NCBI GenBank assembly: GCA_030428205.1
Contig: JAUIBK010000001.1
Location: 124,001-188,000 of the forward strand
Direction of reading: 5' to 3'
Source: a bacterium
Lineage (GTDB): Bacteria > Bdellovibrionota_C > UBA2361 > RFPC01
DNA length: 64,000 nt
Part shown: in pieces, positions 8,469-15,680 of the stretch
Layout: each line of letters begins with the position of its first letter
Numbering within the stretch: position 1 is the first letter of the stretch
Translations under genes and position numbers: made by a program
Notes under the pieces: model-generated
Seen by the model: the letters and a program-made list of their open reading frames with translations, nothing else
Database searches by the model: none
Told to the model about the DNA's origin: nothing

Positions 8469-9212
8469 CTATTCGGCACCACCCTCGTCTTCCACTAACC
8501 CCTCTTCGAGCTTAGCAAGGAGCTTCTTTTCCATACGTTCTTTAACTCTTTTGCTGGCACCTTTGTAGTTATCTTGATGGAGTTTTTTAGGAAAAGGTGC
8601 AGCTTCAAAGGTATCAACAGCAAGGCGATAGTAGAGATCGAGAGATTCACCTTCAAGGGTGCCCAGTACCTTACACATCTGTTTAAACCGTCGCAGTCCA
8701 CGTCCAACATCATATCCGACAGACTTCAGGTAAGCGATCATATCTATTTGTTGTATGATGTCGTTGAGGAGAAACTTTAATGCGGCTTCTTCGCGGTTAA
8801 GAGAACGTTCAGCTTTCACTTTTGCAGCAAGCTCGGTGATTTCAACGAGCTGGTCAACTGAGTAGGGCTCAAACAGGAAGCCATCAGCACCGATCATAAC
8901 ATTGGATGCAACAGTAGAGCTCTCTTGATCTTTGGTCTGAAGAACCAGAACAAAAGCAGCATCCTGGCTTGCTTCTTGATCTTTCGCTTCTTTGATGAAG
9001 GTGGTGATGTCGGCTTGGTCAAACTGAGAAGTGATGAAAGCAATATCGCATTTTCTTCCACCTGAAAACGAGCCAGTCGCATCTTCGAGTGATCCCACTA
9101 GGTTTACTTTGCTAAATTGCACAACTGAGGTGGTAGCGCTTTTTAAGCGCATACGCCGATCGAGATCTGGATCGATTATTAAAGCGTCGTATTTGACCAT
9201 ATGATGCGACAT
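8469..9212 (-). CDS. Pseudo-receiver domain protein
   Basis: The first 125 or so residues follow the CheY receiver pattern: YDALIIDPDLDRR (acidic pair after beta 1), CDIAFITSQF (beta 3), FVLVLQTKD (beta 4) and GADGFLFEPYSVDQL (beta 5). The position of the phosphorylated Asp is occupied by Thr/Ser, and the invariant Lys before the cis-Pro is Glu (FEP instead of KP). It should therefore not accept phosphate in the usual way. The C-terminal 120 residues are helical and Lys/Glu-rich, ending in an acidic tail, with no DNA-binding motif that I recognise. AAGGGA lies upstream of the ATG. It converges on the dehydrogenase gene with a one-base gap. It is probably a phosphorylation-independent signalling adaptor. 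Confidence 0.75.
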   Translation of the reverse strand: MSHHMVKYDALIIDPDLDRRMRLKSATTSVVQFSKVNLVGSLEDATGSFSGGRKCDIAFITSQFDQADITTFIKEAKDQEASQDAAFVLVLQTKDQESSTVASNVMIGADGFLFEPYSVDQLVEITELAAKVKAERSLNREEAALKFLLNDIIQQIDMIAYLKSVGYDVGRGLRRFKQMCKVLGTLEGESLDLYYRLAVDTFEAAPFPKKLHQDNYKGASKRVKERMEKKLLAKLEEGLVEDEGGAE

Positions 9213-9371
9213 GAGGGATTTCCCTTATAGCTCGTGGGCGACGATTCTCCACCCCTATAGTACATTTAGTCGGATGTGCTCCTACGAAACTTAAAGCCTA
9301 TTCTGCCTTAGGTGAGAAAAAACGCCAATTGTTTTAGTCTCTTAACACGCTGTTTTAAGGATTGTGTGCAT

Positions 9372-9379
9372 GGTATACT
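9372..9379 (+). promoter_or_regulatory. Possible extended -10 element
   Basis: TGGTATACT has the TGn extension and five of six consensus bases of a sigma-70 -10 box, 95 bases before the small gene at 9467. The matching -35 (TGTTTT at 9351-9356, 17-base spacer) is weak. Confidence 0.35.
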
Positions 9380-9466
9380 GTAATCTATAGGGTTTTTTCG
9401 TAGAGGTTTTGTTGTTGTCCGTATTTATTTTTTGTAACTACGGCTTGGTTTTTTTAGGCGTTTTCT

Positions 9467-9844
9467 ATGATTCAGGTAGCTGGAAAGCTTCTTTTCTCTT
9501 TTGTCCTCTCAACGTGGCTCTATTCAGAAGCCGTTCTTTTTTATCCTCCATTTCGAGATATTGCCCGTGACTTTACGGAGCGAGTGAGTATCCCAACCCA
9601 TGATAAATGGGGAGGTGTTGCTACAGCACCAGGCGCCAAGATGCTTCGCGTACAACTTGAGGAGCAGTTAGGCTTCTCTTTTGATCGAGATACACGTGAA
9701 ATGTGGGACCGTGCATTTGGTTTCTTTTTTTCTGAGAGCCGAGCTGGCGTTCGGATCGCTGTCGATACTTCTTCTTTATGGGATTCGTTTTTGATGGAGA
9801 AAAAGCCCTTTGGTGTACTCGTCGATAAGGGGGTGCTGTTTTAG
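9467..9844 (+). CDS. Hypothetical protein, 125 residues
   Basis: The product starts with a hydrophobic segment (LLFSFVLSTWLYSEAVLFY) that could be a signal anchor, followed by a soluble region with aromatic and acidic residues (REMWDRAFGFFFSESRAGV). It has no Cys and no motif I recognise. It stands alone between a divergent gene and a long gene-free stretch with an octamer-repeat hairpin. Codon use looks like the surrounding genes. Real gene status is likely but not certain. No clear ribosome binding site is seen before the ATG. Confidence 0.55.
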   Translation: MIQVAGKLLFSFVLSTWLYSEAVLFYPPFRDIARDFTERVSIPTHDKWGGVATAPGAKMLRVQLEEQLGFSFDRDTREMWDRAFGFFFSESRAGVRIAVDTSSLWDSFLMEKKPFGVLVDKGVLF

Positions 9845-10163
9845 ATTTCGATTTCTCTGGTAAGAGTCTCGTGTGTTGCTGGGGCTTCTTGTCTGTATTT
9901 TGAACCGCCAAGGCGCTAAGACGCGAAAGGGGAACTGAGGAGAGCCTTCTTTGTGCCTTGGTGTCTTTGCGGTTCAGTGTTTTTATGCTTTAGCCCGAGC
10001 CTCGAGTCTTCCTAAGCTTGCTCGAGTGAGTGCAGATAGACGTTTGACTGTGCAAAACTTTTCCGAGGGAGTAGTGGATAGGGGCGGAAGCAAGGTCGGA
10101 GTCAAAGGCAGGAGCCTAGATCGTATGATCGTGTGGTTCTGTGACTTTGTGGTTGTGTCGCTA
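9845..10163. other. Gene-free region with octamer hairpin and hexamer-repeat tract
   Basis: It holds the octamer inverted repeat at 9901-9976 and, at about 10077-10118, a one-armed tract of degenerate hexamers (GGGGCG GAAGCA AGGTCG, then GAGTCA AAGGCA GGAGCC). No credible gene is seen. Confidence 0.7.
9901..9976. repeat. Inverted repeat with period-8 arms (CGCnAAGR)
   Basis: The left arm TGAACCGCCAAGGCGC continues as CGCCAAGG CGCTAAGA CGCGAAAG, a degenerate 8-base tandem. The right arm ends CTTTGCGGTTCA and is the imperfect reverse complement with the same period. Very similar CGCAAAG-type repeats are widespread between genes in several unrelated bacterial phyla (from general knowledge, not searched here). 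Confidence 0.75.
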
Positions 10164-11567
10164 TTAGTGCGCAAATTCCCGCATCATCTGCGATCGCGTC
10201 ATAATCGAAGAGCGATCGAGTGGGGTCACCTGATCAAACTTCTTTAGCTTAAGGAGCGCAAGCAAACGCTCAGCGTGGAATACTTCGGCGAGCTTCATCT
10301 CATCGTCGGTTACTCCAACGAGGTTTGTATAGAAAAAAGGCCCTTCTTCAGAGAGTTGAGGGAGGCTCGCGCTTGTGAGTTTTGTTGTTACAATTCCCTT
10401 CAGCGAGCTCTTCGTTGAGTTGAACAGGCCAGCTTCATGCCGCATAGCTACAGCTGCAGGAGCGACGCCCCTTTTACTGCTCTGAATGAGTATCCATCCA
10501 AGGGTAAAAGCCGTAGAGACGAGGTCGTGTGAATCGAGATCGAGGAGGTTTGGCGCTGATGCTGTCGGACGGAGCTGGAATGTGAGCTCGCAGCCCATCG
10601 CCTCTTTTCCGCTTGATTCGAGCCCGAATCTTCGTAGGCCATCAGAACAAAAGAGATATGAACCGTGATTATCAGTTGTTTCAAAGCCAGTGATGCGTAA
10701 GCTTTGTTGTTCTTTACTGAATTGCTTCTCGAATTCGGCGGTCTCGTATCCCATCTCGGTGAGTTTTGACTGAAGATCTATTTCAAGATCAATGACTGGT
10801 TTGCCGTAGTGAGCCTCGAAAATTTCGTAGGCTGTTTGAAGTACTGGTCGTTGGAAGAGCCTATAGTCACCAGCATCAATAAGCTCGTTTGAGCCAGGAG
10901 AGAGTACTATATCAGCACCGGCAAACCAGTCTTTTATGTTTGCCCCTTGTCTATTGTGTAGTGCAAAGAGAGCACCGAGTTCTCCAAGCTGCTGAGAGCA
11001 CCCGTCAACAACAACCTCGTCTCGAATGCCACGGATGAGTGTGCGGAGGAATGTCGCACATTGGTTCTTCGACCAGCGGATTTGTAGGTGAAGAGGAAGA
11101 GAGAGGCGCGCCTTTGCGGCTAGTCGTTTTGTCTCGATCAGTTTTGGATATCTATCAAAATGGTAGCGTGTCAATTCTGAACACTTTTCAAAAGTAAATG
11201 ACCGGTACGTTTCGGTGCGACAGGCCATCTTTTCTTCCCAAATTTCAGCTCGCTGCTCTTCTCGTTGTTGTGGAGCGAGGATACCAAGACCTTCGAGGTA
11301 GACAGATTGGTCTTGGTGAAGGAAGTAGGATACTGCTTCGCGCAGAGAGTTGCGGAGGAACTCGCGCTCGTCCGGGGATGTTGCTTCGAGCAATTGATCG
11401 GCTTGCATAATATACGGCAGGGAAGGTTTTGATCGATGATTTTTTGGCTTCGTTGCTAAGGGGCGCGATCGTTGAGTAGAAGGAGAGTGCTCTTGCTCTC
11501 TTAGTCCAGTAGATACTTTGTAAGAACGGCCTTGCGTTTCTTCCCCAGTATCACCTCTTTGGACCAT
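10164..11567 (-). CDS. Two HU-like domains fused to a SUFU-like C-terminal domain
   Basis: The 467-residue product is not a standard family member as a whole. Residues of about 65-120 (LRNSLREAVSYFLHQDQ, YLEGLGILAP) and about 160-230 (SKNQCATFLRTLIRGI, GELGALFALHNRQG, then VLSPG) resemble the two halves of an HU/IHF-type fold twice. From about residue 290 the pattern matches suppressor-of-fused domains: YLFCSDGL, GCELTFQLRP, a central helix LVSTAFTLGWILIQ, then FFYTNLVGVTDDEMKLAE and ITPLDRSSI-like VTPLDRSSIM near the end. A Ser/Arg/Lys-rich N-terminal tail of about 50 residues precedes this. No ribosome binding site is clear, so the start (or an internal ATG at 11408) is uncertain. The role is unknown; DNA or protein binding is inference from domains. 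Confidence 0.6.
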   Translation of the reverse strand: MVQRGDTGEETQGRSYKVSTGLREQEHSPSTQRSRPLATKPKNHRSKPSLPYIMQADQLLEATSPDEREFLRNSLREAVSYFLHQDQSVYLEGLGILAPQQREEQRAEIWEEKMACRTETYRSFTFEKCSELTRYHFDRYPKLIETKRLAAKARLSLPLHLQIRWSKNQCATFLRTLIRGIRDEVVVDGCSQQLGELGALFALHNRQGANIKDWFAGADIVLSPGSNELIDAGDYRLFQRPVLQTAYEIFEAHYGKPVIDLEIDLQSKLTEMGYETAEFEKQFSKEQQSLRITGFETTDNHGSYLFCSDGLRRFGLESSGKEAMGCELTFQLRPTASAPNLLDLDSHDLVSTAFTLGWILIQSSKRGVAPAAVAMRHEAGLFNSTKSSLKGIVTTKLTSASLPQLSEEGPFFYTNLVGVTDDEMKLAEVFHAERLLALLKLKKFDQVTPLDRSSIMTRSQMMREFAH

Positions 11568-11646
11568 ATAAGACTACTCTACGTTAGTAGGCACCTCCTC
11601 AGTGCCCCAAGTGAAAAGAGGAGGTGTTGGTTATAGAAAAATAAGC

Positions 11647-11973
11647 CTAAACGAGCTTATCGATAGCAGAAGAAAGTTGCTCTTTTGGAACAGCGCCTAC
11701 AATTTGCTCAACAACCTGCCCGCCCTTGAAAAAGACAAGGTTAGGAATTCCACGTACAGAGTACTTTGTTGGGGTAGTAGGGTTATCGTCAACATTGAGT
11801 TTAACGATTTTAAGCTTTCCCTCATATTCACTCGAGAGTTCGTCTAAGATAGGGGCAATGCTCTTGCATGGACCACACCACGGTGCCCAAAAATCAATAA
11901 GCACAGGAATGTCAGAGCTGAGTACTTCCTGTTCAAAACTATCGTCTGAGATTTCTGTTACGTTTCCAGCCAT
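11647..11973 (-). CDS. trxA: Thioredoxin
   Basis: The protein is a general cytoplasmic disulfide reductase. The 108-residue product has the classic fold and active site FWAPWCGPCKSIAPIL near residue 30. The cis-Pro motif RGIPNLVFFKGG and the C-terminal VGAVPKEQL are all conserved. The frame is open for 67 more codons upstream, but that extension has no thioredoxin homology. The ATG at 11971-11973 has GAAGGAG eight bases before it, so I start there. It is monocistronic by position, with a divergent SPL-family gene upstream and the SUFU-like gene downstream. Confidence 0.95.
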   Translation of the reverse strand: MAGNVTEISDDSFEQEVLSSDIPVLIDFWAPWCGPCKSIAPILDELSSEYEGKLKIVKLNVDDNPTTPTKYSVRGIPNLVFFKGGQVVEQIVGAVPKEQLSSAIDKLV

Positions 11974-12394
11974 CTGGTTGGCTCCTTCTAATGGTTTATG
12001 TGTGATATCTCTGCTTGCAAAACTTCGTGAGCCACTATCTGTAAGATACATGTCAGAGGTTCGAGCAGGAACGTGATTATCACCTACCTTACCTGTGGTG
12101 TAAATACGGAGGTCAGAAATCGATCCTCGCCAATAGAACGTCGTTACTTCTTTCGGTTTTCGTATGTGACACAATTCTTTTTGGTCTTTTTCTCATTTAA
12201 TTGCAGTAGGTTATTTGTTCTTTTCGAGTTCCCACATCAAATTACTTTAAGTTAGTTGAACCTTTTGAAGGGTTCGTGCGTCTAAAGTTTAAGTCAGTTA
12301 AAGCAAGACTGATGAGTGAGTGGTCGTAACTGTTGTAGAGGTTTTTCACGCAAGGAGAAGAGGCTCCTTGAGATTTTTAAAGAGGGATAGACAT
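11974..12394. other. Divergent intergenic region between trxA and the SPL-family gene
   Basis: About 420 bases, AT-rich toward the right half. It must contain the promoters of both flanking genes, but none is convincing. No RNA gene or repeat recognised. Confidence 0.5.
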
Positions 12395-13279
12395 ATGAAC
12401 ACGGACAACACGCCAACTCAGCCGATTAATCTCTCACCAAAGTCCCAACTCATCTTCACGGTCGACATCTTTCAGAGCGGGATAGCTTTTGGACAGCATA
12501 AGTTGCCAAAAGGCCACGACCCCCGAGACTTCTATAATCTTCGAGTCCGAGATGACTCCGAAGTTGTCAGGCTCCGTAGCCGATATACGTTGCACAAGCA
12601 AAATCCACTGCACGAACTAGAGAGACACCTCATGCGTTTGTCGCGGCAAGGGCTTCTTCGTACGGCAACAATGTACCTCGGTACTACGACTGACCCGTTT
12701 TTTCCATTTGAAGGAAAGTTCGATTCAAGCATGCGCTTTCTTGAACTCTTTCAGCGGTACACTCCCGGGATGCTCCATGTACAGACCCGTTCGCCACTGA
12801 TTGTGATTGCGATGCCTGTGTTCAAGCGTCTTGGTAAGAATTGCTCTGTCACAATCGGCCTTGAAACTCCGTGTGATGAAGCAGTGAGCCGTTATACTCC
12901 TGGACTACCAAGAGTAGAAGAACGGCTCAAAACAGCGAGAGCTCTCAGGCGCTTTGGCATTGAGACAAACATCCAGGTCAGTCCCGTACTTCCGTATGGT
13001 GACTGGAAAGCGGATGCAACAAATTTTGCGGAAATCCTTGTTGAAAATGCAGACCATGTATATGTCCGTGCTCTGACAGACGGTGCGGATACAACGGAAC
13101 GTCGTATCAGGGGAACTTCTCTTGCGAAGAAGTTGGCAGAAGACCGGAAATTTCACTGGCTTCGCCCTGATACGGCGGCTCCGTTACTTCAGGCCATAGA
13201 GCGGCTTGCGCCAGAAAAGCTCCGTGAACCTGAACGTCGGCATTTACAGGATAAGCAAGTGGAAATGTTTGCAGCTTAA
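12395..13279 (+). CDS. Spore-photoproduct-lyase-family protein lacking the radical SAM cysteines
   Basis: The 294-residue product follows the COG1533 pattern: TMYLGTTTDPFFPFEGKF (family YLGTxTDPYQPxE), a TKS-like motif at VQTRSPLIVIAMPVF, then VTIGLETPCDEAVSRYTPG. VEERLKTARALRRFGI and VSPVLPYGDW follow. Active members have CxxxCxxC for the [4Fe-4S] cluster near the N-terminus. Here only two Cys occur in the protein (both mid-sequence), and the N-terminal region has none. The protein may therefore bind substrate or nucleic acid without radical SAM chemistry, or may be a decayed paralogue. The ATG at 12395 has AGAGGGA upstream. A GTG at 12320 is in frame but the extension shows no homology. An intrinsic terminator follows at 13331. 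Confidence 0.75.
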   Translation: MNTDNTPTQPINLSPKSQLIFTVDIFQSGIAFGQHKLPKGHDPRDFYNLRVRDDSEVVRLRSRYTLHKQNPLHELERHLMRLSRQGLLRTATMYLGTTTDPFFPFEGKFDSSMRFLELFQRYTPGMLHVQTRSPLIVIAMPVFKRLGKNCSVTIGLETPCDEAVSRYTPGLPRVEERLKTARALRRFGIETNIQVSPVLPYGDWKADATNFAEILVENADHVYVRALTDGADTTERRIRGTSLAKKLAEDRKFHWLRPDTAAPLLQAIERLAPEKLREPERRHLQDKQVEMFAA

Positions 13280-13330
13280 TCTTCTTCCGTAACAAGAAGA
13301 GGATTGTATACCAACACTCAACTCGTATGC

Positions 13331-13423
13331 GCTCCGGACTCTCTTAGACCCCCAACCGTCCTACATGTCTCACCAGTGGCCCTTACCTTTGTCATGTAGA
13401 AAGAGAGTTCGGAGCTTTTTTTT
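13331..13423 (+). terminator. Intrinsic terminator with long, internally paired loop
   Basis: GCTCCGGACTCTCTT pairs with AAGAGAGTTCGGAGC (one G-U), followed by eight T. The 55-base loop contains a second stem CTACATG/CATGTAG. It lies 51 bases after the SPL-family gene. Confidence 0.8.
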
Positions 13424-13575
13424 CTTTTGTAAGGAAACGCTTAAGAAAAACTGTAATGTCTTCTCATACTTGACCTCTCTCCTTAACCTCGGTGATGCAC
13501 TACGAAGTATCTTAGGGACGATTGAAGATACATGCTTAAAAAGCGACGAGCACTATGAAGAGTTCAGAAACACTC

Positions 13576-13908
13576 TTATCTCACTAAACAGAAGTAGTTG
13601 CCTGCTCGTACTACTGAGAGAGTAGAAGGTGTAAAGTCGAGAAGGGCCTCCTCCTCTTCGGCGCTCATGGAGAACGTAAAATCTAACTTGAGGCAGGTTA
13701 CGTTCACATCTGACGGTATCCTCTGCTTTAGTTGATACGCCAATTCTCTTCCCCAACGTTTCTTGTCAACAAAGGGAGATGGGTCTTCAATCTCATCATT
13801 AGCTGAGAAAGATGAGATATCTGAGTCATCAGCACTGACGGCAGATGAGAACAACGGTAAGGACAGGAGAAGACCTGAAAGAAGCAGTGAGAAACAATTA
13901 CATGTCAT
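13576..13908 (-). CDS. Small exported protein of unknown function
   Basis: From the chosen ATG the product is 110 residues. It starts with a signal peptide (MTCNCFSLLLSGLLLSLPLF, then SSAVSA) with likely cleavage before DDSD. The mature part is acidic (ISSFSANDEIEDPSPF) and ends with a hydrophobic, Cys-containing segment (TPSTLSVVRAGNYFCLVR). The frame continues 21 codons upstream without signal-like features, and AGAGG precedes the internal ATG, supporting the shorter form. No family recognised. It stands alone between the terminator region and phzF, on the same strand as phzF but over 290 bases away. Confidence 0.55.
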   Translation of the reverse strand: MTCNCFSLLLSGLLLSLPLFSSAVSADDSDISSFSANDEIEDPSPFVDKKRWGRELAYQLKQRIPSDVNVTCLKLDFTFSMSAEEEEALLDFTPSTLSVVRAGNYFCLVR

Positions 13909-14205
13909 GAAAACCTCTATTGGAAAACATAAGTAAATAAATGAAAGGTCCCTCTTGTTATGGGCCAGCAACGGAACGGTGCCTACTCTCAGAACCTTAA
14001 ATGTGTCTTATGTACATATCGAACCTTTAGAATCTTATGCTTCAGTTTATTCGGCAGTGAGTGCCTCGGATTGTGGTGAGAGCGGGGAAGGCCTTAGAAT
14101 TACTCTGGAAACAGGATGTTTTCTGAGCCTTCTCATTATTACCTACTACCAGTTTTTATGGTCGATAGTGAGCATGTGGGTAAAAGTAGCTTGTTGGCTC
14201 TCTCT

Positions 14206-14994
14206 TTATATTTCAAGAATATCTCCTCGAAGCGTGGTAATCGCCCTTCCAGAGATACAAACTCGAGTTCCGGTTACTTCCACAGTAAGCTCTCCGCCCC
14301 TCGAAGAGGCTTGATAGGCCCTCATTGAAGTCTTTCCGAGTTTGTCGGACCAGTATGGTCCAAGTAGCGTATGAGCAGAACCGGTCACAGGATCTTCTGA
14401 GATATCGAGTTTGGGGAAGAAGCCTCTATAGATATAATCATACGATGGCTCATTGCTTTGAGCTGTTACAAGTAATCCCCGCTCCGGGAGTTCTTTTATG
14501 AGCTCGATGCTTGGGGTCAAGGTTCGCAAGAGATCCTCTGACTCGATAACGGCAACGCAGTCATGCCCGTTGGTACCCACATAAACTGGTGGTGTTCCTA
14601 GGATTACAGAGAGCCTCTCTTTTTGTGTGATAGTCTCTGTTGGGGGTTGAAGGGGAAAGTCGAGAGTGTATCCAGAAGATGACTTGGATACATTGAGCGA
14701 TCCACTTTTACTCTGGAAGGTGATCTGCTCCTCAGTGCAAAAGCCCTCACTCCAGAGGATGTGGGCAGCGGCAAGTGTCGCATGACCGCAAAGATCTACT
14801 TCTGTGTTGGGAGTAAACCAACGAAGCGAGAGAGAATCTCCCTTTTGAAGAACAAAAGCTGTCTCTGAGAGGCTCATTTCGAGCGCGATATTTTGTTTCA
14901 TCTCATCCGAGAGATCTTCATTGAGTATGAGTACCGCTGCAGGATTGCCTCGAAATGGTTTGTCTGAAAAGGAATCAACTTGCCAAAATTTCAT
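14206..14994 (-). CDS. PhzF-family isomerase/epimerase
   Basis: PhzF-type proteins have a two-domain diaminopimelate-epimerase fold. The 262-residue product starts KFWQVDSFSDKPFRGNPAAV, the family hallmark, with SETAFV (catalytic Glu region), RWFTPNTEVDLCGHATLAAAH and the C-terminal SEDPVTGSAHTLLGPYW. Family members isomerise small hydroxy or amino acid substrates; phenazine production is known only for a few. There are no other phenazine genes here. The gene lies nine bases after the YheO-type regulator gene on the same strand, so the two form an operon facing away from the dehydratase gene. The stop is inside a long gene-poor 3' region. Confidence 0.9.
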   Translation of the reverse strand: MKFWQVDSFSDKPFRGNPAAVLILNEDLSDEMKQNIALEMSLSETAFVLQKGDSLSLRWFTPNTEVDLCGHATLAAAHILWSEGFCTEEQITFQSKSGSLNVSKSSSGYTLDFPLQPPTETITQKERLSVILGTPPVYVGTNGHDCVAVIESEDLLRTLTPSIELIKELPERGLLVTAQSNEPSYDYIYRGFFPKLDISEDPVTGSAHTLLGPYWSDKLGKTSMRAYQASSRGGELTVEVTGTRVCISGRAITTLRGDILEI

Positions 14995-15003
14995 ATTTTC
15001 TCC

Positions 15004-15609
15004 CTATCCCTCTTTTAAATAGTTATAAACGGTAGCTCTTGAGACCCCGAGCACGCGTCCAATATACGTTGCTGCGTTTTTTTGTTCGAAGGCGCCTTCC
15101 TCTTCCAGGAGGTATACGAGGCTTTGTTTGTCTTCTCGGGCGAGCGCACTGAGTGATAGGTGGTGCTCACGACAGTATCTTTGTACAAAAGAATTAATCT
15201 TTTCATAGAGATCGTCTTTAAAGAGCATCTGTTCTTCGTCGCTCATAGCTGCGTTGTTACCAAGAAAACTTTGAAGAACATTTTGAAGCTGGTCAAAATG
15301 AGAGACATCAAGATTAATGCACACAAATCCTTCAACCTTGGAACTCTCGCTTCGGATGACAATGCTGACACACTTCAATTTTCGACCGTCCCAATTCATT
15401 TTCTCATAGGGGCCAATCACGGAGTCTCTCTCGGTGAATGTTATTCGTTCGAGGTAAGAATCGTCGCCGACTTCACGTTGTGAAAATGGATTAAATATTG
15501 CTTCAATGCAGTCTTTTTTTAGATCGTGTAGAACGACCTCAGCAAAAGGGTGCATAAGTTTTGCTACTCCTTCGGCAAAGGGCAGCATGTTTTTCAGAGC
15601 CTGTTTCAT
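15004..15609 (-). CDS. YheO/DauR-type transcriptional regulator
   Basis: The 201-residue product has the N-terminal PAS-like YheO domain (MLPFAEGVAKLMHPFAEVVLHDL and IGPYEKMNWDGRKLK) and ends with a helix-turn-helix (AATYIGRVLGVSRATVYNYLKEG). This family includes DauR, which represses D-arginine catabolism genes in Pseudomonas. AAGGAGAC precedes the ATG. It is transcribed divergently from the threonine-dehydratase-like gene and directly upstream of phzF. A perfect 13-base palindrome in the 71-base divergent gap is a strong candidate for its operator. It probably controls both flanking genes in response to a small amino-acid-like ligand; the ligand is unknown. Confidence 0.85.
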   Translation of the reverse strand: MKQALKNMLPFAEGVAKLMHPFAEVVLHDLKKDCIEAIFNPFSQREVGDDSYLERITFTERDSVIGPYEKMNWDGRKLKCVSIVIRSESSKVEGFVCINLDVSHFDQLQNVLQSFLGNNAAMSDEEQMLFKDDLYEKINSFVQRYCREHHLSLSALAREDKQSLVYLLEEEGAFEQKNAATYIGRVLGVSRATVYNYLKEG

Positions 15610-15618
15610 GGTGTCTCC

Positions 15619-15662
15619 TTGACTGGATTTACAATATAGTCTAAATTAGACGCATATGTCAA
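15619..15662. promoter_or_regulatory. Overlapping divergent promoters with palindromic operator
   Basis: Plus strand: TTGACT (15619-15624), 17-base spacer, TAAATT (15642-15647). Minus strand: TTGACA (15657-15662), 18-base spacer, TATATT (15633-15638). The palindrome GTCTAAATTAGAC (15639-15651) overlaps or abuts both -10 boxes, the place expected for a repressor of both genes. The YheO/DauR-type regulator encoded next door is the obvious candidate. Confidence 0.6.
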
Positions 15663-15680
15663 TAGCAAGGAAGCATACTC

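Noticed and set aside
11974..12174. N-terminal extension of thioredoxin (67 codons)
   Set aside because: The extension has no thioredoxin homology, and a well placed ribosome site precedes the internal ATG.
13365..13625. 86-codon open frame after the terminator at 13331
   Set aside because: It begins inside the terminator loop, has a T-run-encoded Phe stretch and no ribosome site, and looks like a chance frame.
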